Part shown: one piece after another, positions 1-4,438 of the stretch
How positions within the stretch are numbered: the first letter of the stretch is position 1
Layout of the letters: the number at the start of each line of letters is the position of its first letter
From: Candidatus Margulisiibacteriota bacterium
Lineage (GTDB): Bacteria; Margulisbacteria; WOR-1; O2-12-FULL-45-9
Direction: 5' to 3'
DNA: 5,541 bases
Assembly (NCBI GenBank): GCA_018817195.1
Contig: JAHIUL010000124.1
Span: forward strand, 1 to 5,541
Translations under genes and position numbers: made by a program
Notes under the pieces: generated by a model
Seen by the model: only the letters and a program-made list of their open reading frames with translations
Told to the model about the DNA's origin: nothing
Databases searched by the model: none

Positions 1-310
1 AGAGCGCTGTGTGGCTTATTATAATTTTTTGGCGGGCATTGGGCTGGGTGTTGGCGCGCTGCTTGGCGGCTATCTTTACCGCCATTTGCCGGCTTTGTGG
101 GGCAGCAGCTTTTTTGGCCTGCTGATTGTTTCTGCTTTGGGCAGGCTTATATTTGCTGTTCTTCTACGGTATAACGTCAAAGAAGTCAGGGCAGCTGAAC
201 ACGTACGGTTACGCATGTTGATTTATGATGTTTCAGGCCTCCGCTCAGTAGGCCTTTTGAGCAGAGAGCTGTTATTTGTGGGGAAAAGATTTCAACGTAA
301 AAGAACATGA
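1..310 (+). CDS. C-terminal end of a probable MFS-type membrane permease (5' truncated)
   Basis: The reading frame is open from the left edge (first whole codon at base 2), so the true start lies outside the window; the GTG at 11 is internal. About 102 residues remain. They contain two strongly hydrophobic segments, the first with a glycine-rich run (GIGLGVGALLGGYLY) and the second around FFGLLIVSALGRLIFAVLL. A basic tail of about 40 residues follows, rich in Arg and Lys and ending FQRKRT, presumably cytoplasmic. The preceding ERCVAYYNF and the Gly-rich helix resemble helices 10-11 of major facilitator permeases, so this is probably the last two helices of such a protein. The substrate cannot be told. 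The gene ends before the first sigma-54 promoter and is probably not part of the nitrogen units. It could be another kind of polytopic membrane protein. Confidence 0.65.
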   Translation, partial: ERCVAYYNFLAGIGLGVGALLGGYLYRHLPALWGSSFFGLLIVSALGRLIFAVLLRYNVKEVRAAEHVRLRMLIYDVSGLRSVGLLSRELLFVGKRFQRKRT

Positions 311-334
311 TCCCCTACAAATCCGTCTATTTTT
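274..334 (+). terminator. Possible imperfect intrinsic terminator of the permease gene
   Basis: Bases 274-284 (ATTTGTGGGGA) pair with 311-322 (TCCCCTACAAAT), giving 11 bp if T316 is bulged. The loop is about 26 nt. A T-rich stretch with five Ts (330-334) follows 7 nt after the stem. The left arm lies inside the last codons of the permease gene and the stop codon is in the loop. The long loop, the bulge and the gap before the T-run make this weak, but its position between the permease and the first nitrogen promoter is sensible. Confidence 0.3.
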
Positions 335-380
335 CTGTTTAATTCGCCACAATATTGTAACTTCCCCTCGTGAAGCCATC

Positions 381-396
381 TGGTAATAACCTTGCT
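381..396 (+). promoter_or_regulatory. Sigma-54 (-24/-12) promoter of the exported protein-amt1-glnK1 unit
   Basis: The sequence TGGTAATAACCTTGCT has GG at 382-383 and GC at 394-395, the exact GG-N10-GC spacing required by RpoN (family consensus TGGCACG-N4-TTGCW). The predicted start is near 407, leaving a leader of about 32 nt before the ATG at 439. The same TGGTAATAA-N2-TTGCT string recurs before amt2 and glnA, which raises confidence well above that of a single match. The -24 element is TGGTAA rather than the canonical TGGCAC. Such promoters need an NtrC-like activator, whose site I cannot identify with certainty. Confidence 0.75.
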
Positions 397-438
397 TGTA
401 ATAGGGTGACTGCAATTTTATGAAAGGGGAGAATTACG

Positions 439-870
439 ATGAGAAGAATAGCAAGTTTGATGATCGCGGTTTCTTTGTTAGCCATGGTTTCCACAGCCTG
501 GGCAGGGACGTATTTATTTGGATACACGCCAGGCGGGGTTTTGGGAGGCGGACTTCGATTTGACTTGGCTCAAGGCTGGGTAGTAGACTTGAGCGCCAGC
601 GGCGGTTCAGGCAGTTCAGGTTCAACATATAATTTGTACGGCGACGTGTTCTGCGGCAACTGGGGCGTTGGTTTATTAGCTAAAAAACCAACTGTTAATG
701 CTGATACTTCATACGAACTTAGTTTGCAATACGCGGTGGAGCAGCCAATTAATGATAGCATCAGCTTGGGCGTGCTGTTATTATTGGTTAATTACGATAC
801 CACCAGCGGCGCAGATCCTAATATGATGGTGCTACCGACAATTTCGCCGTATGTTGTGCTGGCTTTGTGA
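439..870 (+). CDS. Small secreted beta-rich protein, possible outer-membrane beta-barrel, first gene of the amt1 unit
   Basis: This 143-residue protein starts at ATG 439 behind a strong ribosome site (AAGGGGAG, 424-431, 7 nt spacing). It has a clear Sec signal peptide: a basic start (MRR), a hydrophobic core (IASLMIAVSLLAMVSTA) and an AWA|GT cleavage site after about residue 22. The mature part, about 121 residues, alternates short hydrophobic/aromatic stretches with Gly/Ser/Asn/Asp turns, for example LGGGLRFDLAQ, GWVVDLSAS, SYELSLQYAVE and SISLGVLLLLVNY. It can be read as about eight beta strands, and it ends in a hydrophobic strand (SPYVVLAL). This fits a small outer-membrane barrel, although the last residue is Leu rather than the usual Phe or Trp. 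I do not recognise a named family. It lies 24 nt before amt1 and follows the sigma-54 promoter, so it is probably co-transcribed with amt1-glnK1. In proteobacteria, TorF-type putative porins are often found beside glnK-amtB, so a role in letting small nitrogen compounds through the outer membrane is a reasonable but unproven inference. A soluble periplasmic protein is the alternative. Confidence 0.8.
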   Translation: MRRIASLMIAVSLLAMVSTAWAGTYLFGYTPGGVLGGGLRFDLAQGWVVDLSASGGSGSSGSTYNLYGDVFCGNWGVGLLAKKPTVNADTSYELSLQYAVEQPINDSISLGVLLLLVNYDTTSGADPNMMVLPTISPYVVLAL

Positions 871-894
871 ATTTAAAATGGAGGTGAACTTAAG

Positions 895-2142
895 ATGACA
901 GAGATTATTCGTGGATTAGATACTTTATGGGTGCTGATAGCTGCGTTCCTGGTCTTTTTTATGCAGGCTGGCTTTGGCATGGTTGAGGCTGGTTTTATTA
1001 GAGCAAAGAATGCTTGTAACATTTTAACCAAGAACTTTCTTGATTTTTGTATGGCATCGATTGGTTTCTTTGTTTTTGGTTATGCCATCATGTTTGGCGT
1101 GGGGAATGGTTTTGCTGGAGTAACAGGGTGGTTCCTATCTGGTGCTCAGAGTGGAGCTAATATTCCGCTTTATGCCTTTTGGTTATTCCAGGCTGCTTTT
1201 TGTGGCGCTGCTGCAACTATCGTAGCTGGTGGTATGGCTGAGAGAATGAGGTTTCCGGCTTACCTGGCTTATTCATTTATAATTTCAGCTTTTGTTTATC
1301 CTGTAGTTGGCCACTGGGTCTGGGGTGGAGGTTGGCTGTCAGCTTTAGGTTTTGCTGATTTTGCCGGCTCTACCGTTGTCCACGCTTTAGGCGGCTTTGC
1401 TGCTTTGGTCGGCACTATGATGCTTGGTCCGCGCATTGGTAAATTTGGCCCTGATGGTAAACCAAATGCTATTGCCGGCCATAATATCCCGCTGGCTTCT
1501 TTAGGCGTGTTTATCTTATGGTTTGGCTGGTTTGGTTTTAACCCTGGTTCTACCTTAAGTGTTGGTAACGGTGATTTGATCGCGCGCGTGGCGATTAATA
1601 CAAACTTAGCAGCTGCTTTAGGCGGAATCTTTGCCATGCTCACAGTTTGGAAGATAATTGGCAAGCCAGATCTGTCCATGGCTATGAACGGCGCTCTGGC
1701 TGGTTTGGTGGCCATCACTGCCCCATGCGCTTTTGTTGATCCCTGGGCAGCGCTGGTTATTGGTTCTGCGGCCGGCGTGCTTGTTGTACTGGCTGTAATT
1801 TTGCTGGATAAGGTGGGTGTTGATGATCCAGTAGGCGCTTTTCCTGTACACGGCATTAACGGTATTTGGGGCACGCTGGCCATCGGCATATTTGGCCAAA
1901 AAGCTTTGGGCTTGTCCTTTAATGGACTGGTTTATGGAGGCGGATTATCTCAATTAAGTATTCAGCTGTTGGGTGTTGGAAGCGCTGTTTTGTTTGTGGT
2001 TGCTGCCATGTATGTTGTATTTAAATTAATTGATTTGACTATTGGCCTTAGAGTAACTCGCGAAGAAGAACTGCGCGGTTTGGATATTGGCGAGCACGGG
2101 CTCGAAGCTTATTCCGGGTTCCAGATTTTTACAACGCAGTAG
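895..2142 (+). CDS. amt: Ammonium transporter Amt (Amt1, cyanobacterial/eukaryotic-AMT-like branch)
   Basis: This 415-residue inner-membrane ammonium channel has the usual family length and about 11 hydrophobic helices. It starts at ATG 895 behind GGAGGTG (880-886). The functional residues of E. coli AmtB are all recognisable: the Phe gate pair in FQAAF (F98, F102), Trp143 of the external ammonium site (VWGGGWL), Asp155 and the first pore His163 in DFAGSTVVH, F215 and S219 in GWFGFNPGS, and the second twin-His H319 in FPVHGINGIWG. The cytoplasmic tail keeps the conserved GLRVTREEELRGLDIGEHG block (about 384-402), which couples the subunits and contacts PII. A further tail of about 13 residues ends FQIFTTQ. 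The N-terminal MQAGFGMVEAGFIRAKN places it in a different Amt branch from the second copy. A PII gene follows 18 nt downstream, supporting GlnK-gated ammonium uptake. It is transcribed with the small exported protein from the promoter near 381. Confidence 0.97.
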   Translation: MTEIIRGLDTLWVLIAAFLVFFMQAGFGMVEAGFIRAKNACNILTKNFLDFCMASIGFFVFGYAIMFGVGNGFAGVTGWFLSGAQSGANIPLYAFWLFQAAFCGAAATIVAGGMAERMRFPAYLAYSFIISAFVYPVVGHWVWGGGWLSALGFADFAGSTVVHALGGFAALVGTMMLGPRIGKFGPDGKPNAIAGHNIPLASLGVFILWFGWFGFNPGSTLSVGNGDLIARVAINTNLAAALGGIFAMLTVWKIIGKPDLSMAMNGALAGLVAITAPCAFVDPWAALVIGSAAGVLVVLAVILLDKVGVDDPVGAFPVHGINGIWGTLAIGIFGQKALGLSFNGLVYGGGLSQLSIQLLGVGSAVLFVVAAMYVVFKLIDLTIGLRVTREEELRGLDIGEHGLEAYSGFQIFTTQ

Positions 2143-2160
2143 GGCAAGGAGGAAAACAAA

Positions 2161-2502
2161 ATGAAGCTCATTATAGCGATGATCCAGCCGGAAAAACTGC
2201 CGGATGTTAAAAAAGCCTTATTTGAGGCGGATGTGCATAAGATGACTGTAACCAATGTGGTGGGCTGCGGCCAGCAAAAAGGATTTACAGAAACTTACCG
2301 CGGTGTTGTATCTGAAGTTAATTTATTAAAAAAAGTTCGCCTGGATATTGCGGTCAATGATAATTTTGTCAAACCAACCATTGACGCGATCATGAAAGGC
2401 GCGCGCACCGGCAATATCGGCGACGGCAAGATTTTTGTTGTGCTCCTGGAAGAATGTTACCGCATCAGGACAGGAGAAACAGACGGAAAAGCTATTGGAT
2501 AA
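2161..2502 (+). CDS. glnK: PII signal protein GlnK1, partner of Amt1; T-loop lacks Tyr51
   Basis: This complete 113-residue PII protein starts at ATG 2161 behind AAGGAGG (2146-2152), 18 nt after amt1. PII trimers bind ATP/ADP and 2-oxoglutarate and block Amt channels when nitrogen is plentiful. Visible features are G35/G37 with Q39-K40-G41 at the base of the T-loop (2-oxoglutarate site), K58, the B-loop [11 protein letters not shown] (83-93) with K90, and the C-terminal signature ending YRIRTGE with R101 and R103 for nucleotide phosphates. Arg47, the T-loop tip residue that enters the AmtB pore, is kept. The T-loop reads [12 protein letters not shown]: Tyr46 is present, but position 51, uridylylated by GlnD in proteobacteria, is Ser, and position 49, phosphorylated in cyanobacteria, is Val. 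Control by classical uridylylation is therefore unlikely, leaving direct ligand sensing. The start [12 protein letters not shown] also differs from GlnB and from the second copy. A hairpin terminator follows. Confidence 0.96.
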   Translation: MKLIIAMIQPEKLPDVKKALFEADVHKMTVTNVVGCGQQKGFTETYRGVVSEVNLLKKVRLDIAVNDNFVKPTIDAIMKGARTGNIGDGKIFVVLLEECYRIRTGETDGKAIG

Positions 2503-2536
2503 TTATACATAATTGTTGCATAAAATAGTTTGATTC

Positions 2537-2577
2537 CGGTCGAATTCTACGAATTTGTAGGATTCGACCGTGTTTTT
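2537..2577 (+). terminator. Intrinsic terminator of the amt1-glnK1 unit
   Basis: Left arm CGGTCGAATTCTAC (2537-2550) pairs with right arm GTAGGATTCGACCG (2557-2570), a 14-bp stem with one G-U pair and a 6-nt loop. TGTTTTTG follows directly. It lies 34 nt after the glnK1 stop codon. The T-run ends only 2 nt before the TGG of the next promoter, so this hairpin insulates unit 2 from unit 1. Confidence 0.85.
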
Positions 2578-2579
2578 GC

Positions 2580-2595
2580 TGGTAATAATGTTGCT
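2580..2595 (+). promoter_or_regulatory. Sigma-54 (-24/-12) promoter of the amt2-glnK2 unit
   Basis: TGGTAATAATGTTGCT has GG at 2581-2582 and GC at 2593-2594, correctly spaced for RpoN. It is the second copy of the TGGTAATAA-N2-TTGCT string. Transcription should start near 2606, giving a leader of about 98 nt before the amt2 ATG at 2704, longer than that of unit 1. The promoter directly follows the terminator of unit 1. The rest of the 201-bp gap (2503-2703) holds an AT-rich stretch and a short leader reading frame that is described among the findings. Confidence 0.78.
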
Positions 2596-2690
2596 ATTAT
2601 ATCCGCATGAAGTTGCTTGTCATGTTAATTTCTTTAATTCCCCTTGGTTTGACTTTCCATATGCTCAGAAAAATTGAGGCAAAAAAATGC

Positions 2691-2697
2691 AAGGAGG
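2691..2697 (+). promoter_or_regulatory. Ribosome binding site that fixes the amt2 start
   Basis: AAGGAGG lies 6 nt before ATG 2704. It falls inside the longer open frame that could begin at TTG 2674, which has no comparable ribosome site. The start at 2704 (MINSGDTAW) also matches the usual N-terminus of AmtB-type proteins, GDTAW being a family hallmark. Confidence 0.85.
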
Positions 2698-2703
2698 AAA
2701 ATA

Positions 2704-3915
2704 ATGATCAACAGCGGTGATACGGCCTGGATTATGATTGCCACAGCTTTAGTTGTGTTGATGACCCCGGCGGTAGGTTTGTTTTATGGCGGCATGGTCA
2801 GAAAAAAAAGCGTGCTGTCCACTTTGATGATGTGTTTTGCCTGCCTGTTCCTGATCAGCATCCAGTGGATATTGTTTGGCTATACCCTGGCTTTTGGCCC
2901 GTCCAAAGCAGGCTTGATCGGTGGTTTGGCCTGGCTGGGGTTAAGGGGTGTAGGGCAGCTGCCTAATGTCGCTTATGCCGCGACTATTCCGGCTTTGTGT
3001 TTTATGATGTTCCAGGCAGCTTTTGCCATTATTACGCCTTCATTAATTGTTGGCGCGTTTGTAGAGCGGATAAAATTCGCTTCGTTTTTAATTTTTACCG
3101 GATTGTGGGCGACTTTTGTTTATGATCCAGTGGCTCATTGGGTTTGGGGTGTTGGCGGCTGGTTAAGAAATATGGGCGTCCTGGATTTTGCCGGCGGTAC
3201 GGTGGTCCATATTACAGCCGGGTTTTCCGCCCTGGCGATTGCTTTGGTTATTGGCAAAAGGCTTGGTTATGGCAAAGATAATATGGAGCCCAGTAATATC
3301 CCGCTGGTGGTTCTGGGTGCTGTGCTGCTTTGGTTCGGCTGGTTTGGCTTTAACGGCGGGTCGTCCCTTGGAGCAAACGGGCTAGCAGTGCAGGCCTTTG
3401 TAGTTACAAATATTTCAGGCGCTGCGGCTGCCCTTGTTTGGATGATTTTAAGTTGGCTGCACCGCCGGCCCAGTGTTCTGGGTGTGGCTACCGGCGCGGT
3501 TGTAGGTTTAGCCGCGATTACTCCGGCTTCCGGGTTTGTCAGCCCGCTGGCAGCGTTGGCCATTGGCTCTATTGCTTCAGTTATTTCCTACTATATTATA
3601 GTATTAAGGATGAAGCTGCGGATTGATGAATCACTTGACGTATTTGCCTGCCACGGCATGGGCAGTTTCTGGGGTGTGGTTGCTACTGGTATCTTTGCCA
3701 ACAAGGCAATCAATGCCGCTGGCAGCAACGGCTTAATCCATGGCAATCCAGGGTTGGTTTGGACGCAGTTGTTTGGTGCCGCAATTGTTGCTGTTTTTGC
3801 TTTTGTTGTGACCTATGCCATGGCCACATTGATTGATTTGTTTGTTGGTTTGCGTGTTACAGAGAACGAAGAACTGGTTGGCCTTGATATTTCCCAGCAC
3901 GCAGAAACTATTTAA
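2704..3915 (+). CDS. amtB: Ammonium transporter AmtB-type (Amt2)
   Basis: This 403-residue ammonium channel of the AmtB branch begins MINSGDTAW with the typical TPAVGLFYGGMVRKK first-helix block (residues 21-35). There is no signal peptide. Key residues are the gate pair F103 and F107 (FQAAF), Trp148 (HWVWGVGGWL), Asp161 with first pore His169 (DFAGGTVVH), F216 and S220 (GWFGFNGGS), and second pore His317 (FACHGMGSFWG). A conserved cytoplasmic tail, GLRVTENEELVGLDISQH (382-399), follows. WGVGG carries one extra residue compared with the usual WGGG. The protein differs widely from the upstream Amt in its first helix, loops and tail, so the two are separate Amt subfamilies rather than a recent duplication. 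A PII gene follows after 15 nt. Expression should come from the sigma-54 promoter at 2580, meaning nitrogen limitation and an NtrC-like activator. Confidence 0.97.
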   Translation: MINSGDTAWIMIATALVVLMTPAVGLFYGGMVRKKSVLSTLMMCFACLFLISIQWILFGYTLAFGPSKAGLIGGLAWLGLRGVGQLPNVAYAATIPALCFMMFQAAFAIITPSLIVGAFVERIKFASFLIFTGLWATFVYDPVAHWVWGVGGWLRNMGVLDFAGGTVVHITAGFSALAIALVIGKRLGYGKDNMEPSNIPLVVLGAVLLWFGWFGFNGGSSLGANGLAVQAFVVTNISGAAAALVWMILSWLHRRPSVLGVATGAVVGLAAITPASGFVSPLAALAIGSIASVISYYIIVLRMKLRIDESLDVFACHGMGSFWGVVATGIFANKAINAAGSNGLIHGNPGLVWTQLFGAAIVAVFAFVVTYAMATLIDLFVGLRVTENEELVGLDISQHAETI

Positions 3916-3930
3916 GCGAGGTATTATAAA

Positions 3931-4269
3931 ATGAAAAAAATTGAAGCAATTATCCGTACTGAAAAACTGGAAGAATTAAGGGAAGCGCTGGAAAAGAGCG
4001 GATTTATCGGTATGACGATTACTGATGTCCGCGGCCGTGGAAAACAAAAAGGAGTAAAGTTGGAATGGCGCGTCGGTGAATATACCGTGGAATTCCTGCC
4101 CAAGATAAAGCTGGAGATGGTTTTAGAAGACACTAAACTGGATGAAGCCATAAAAGTGATTGAAGATATCTGCTCAACCGGCAAGATTGGTGACGGCAAG
4201 ATATTTATTTCAAATATTGAGGAGGTGGTCAGGTTAAGGACCAAGGAACGCGGGGCAAAGGCTATTTAG
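3931..4269 (+). CDS. glnK: PII signal protein GlnK2 (GlnB/GlnK family), partner of Amt2
   Basis: This complete 112-residue PII protein starts 15 nt after amt2 with a weak ribosome site (GCGAGG, 3916-3921), so translational coupling to amt2 is plausible. It looks closer to classical GlnB than GlnK1 does: MKKIEAIIRTEKLEELREAL at the N-terminus, GRGKQKG at 35-41 with Q39, FLPKIKLEMV with K58, B-loop TGKIGDGKIFI (83-93) with K90, and VVRLRTKERGAKAI at the end with R101 and R103. The T-loop reads KLEWRVGEYTVEF: Tyr51, the uridylylation site of proteobacterial PII, is present, Arg47 is kept, but the usual Tyr46 is Trp and Gly48 is Val. It could be a modifiable partner beside the apparently unmodifiable GlnK1; whether a GlnD enzyme exists cannot be seen here. 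The final stretch GERGxxAI is altered to KERGAKAI. It may also act on the kinase of a two-component system. Confidence 0.96.
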   Translation: MKKIEAIIRTEKLEELREALEKSGFIGMTITDVRGRGKQKGVKLEWRVGEYTVEFLPKIKLEMVLEDTKLDEAIKVIEDICSTGKIGDGKIFISNIEEVVRLRTKERGAKAI

Positions 4270-4345
4270 CCGCCTACATTATTGTATTTAAAATCATTGA
4301 TTTATACAAAATCGTAGAGATGGCACTAAATAAGCCTAGTTTTTC

Positions 4346-4361
4346 TGGTAATAAAGTTGCT
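4346..4361 (+). promoter_or_regulatory. Sigma-54 (-24/-12) promoter of glnA
   Basis: TGGTAATAAAGTTGCT has GG at 4347-4348 and GC at 4359-4360. It is the third copy of the TGGTAATAA-N2-TTGCT string and is preceded by GTTTTTC, as copy 2 is by GTTTTTG. Transcription should start near 4372, leaving a leader of about 67 nt before glnA. In the remaining upstream part of this gap (4270-4345) I see no convincing terminator, only AT-rich sequence and a weaker sigma-54-like match at 4321. Confidence 0.78.
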
Positions 4362-4362
4362 A

Positions 4363-4377
4363 CTATTACAGTAATAG
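4363..4377 (+). repeat. Perfect inverted repeat over the predicted glnA transcription start
   Basis: CTATTACAGTAATAG is a perfect 7-1-7 inverted repeat lying 2 nt after the -12 element and spanning about -10 to +6 of the predicted start. The half-site GTAATA also forms part of the -24 block (4348-4353). This position suits a repressor operator or a second DNA-binding protein, but the AT-rich composition means chance cannot be excluded. Confidence 0.4.
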
Positions 4378-4414
4378 CGGAGATTATCACTGTTTCCATC
4401 ACCGTAATCGCCGC
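4377..4414 (+). other. Stem-loop in the glnA 5' leader
   Basis: GCGG (4377-4380) pairs with CCGC (4411-4414), and GATTA (4382-4386) pairs with TAATC (4405-4409). They are separated by one A-G mismatch and closed by a possible U-G pair (4387-4404), giving a stem of about 10 bp with a 16-nt loop. It begins just after the predicted transcription start and ends 6 nt before the ribosome site AGGGGG (4421-4426). An A-run, not a T-run, follows, so it is not a terminator. It may protect the 5' end or influence translation; no known riboswitch is recognised. Confidence 0.35.
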
Positions 4415-4438
4415 AAAAAAAGGGGGTCGAGATATAAA

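Noticed and set aside
11..13. GTG at 11 as the start of the permease fragment
   Set aside because: The frame is open upstream to the window edge and the preceding residues (ERC) fit the permease sequence, so the gene is truncated by the window.
236..262. AGGCCT repeats and short stems near the end of the permease gene
   Set aside because: The stems are only about 5 bp, lie well inside the coding region and lack a proper T-run; chance is the simplest explanation.
1296..1889. Long open frame on the minus strand opposite amt1 (197 codons)
   Set aside because: It lies wholly within the highly conserved amt1 coding region, has no sensible ribosome site or family resemblance, and is low-complexity (rich in Pro, Ala, Thr, Lys), as expected for a shadow frame.
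2674..2703. TTG start that would add 10 residues to Amt2
   Set aside because: The extension (MRQKNARRKI) is simply the translated ribosome site region; ATG 2704 has AAGGAGG at ideal spacing and gives the family-typical N-terminus.
3924..4244. Minus-strand open frame opposite glnK2 (106 codons)
   Set aside because: It mirrors almost exactly the PII gene, whose identity is certain; it is a shadow frame.
4282..4308. Sigma-70-like promoter TTGTAT/TATACA before glnA
   Set aside because: The spacing is 15 nt, both boxes deviate from consensus, and the stretch is AT-rich; the sigma-54 site downstream explains expression better.
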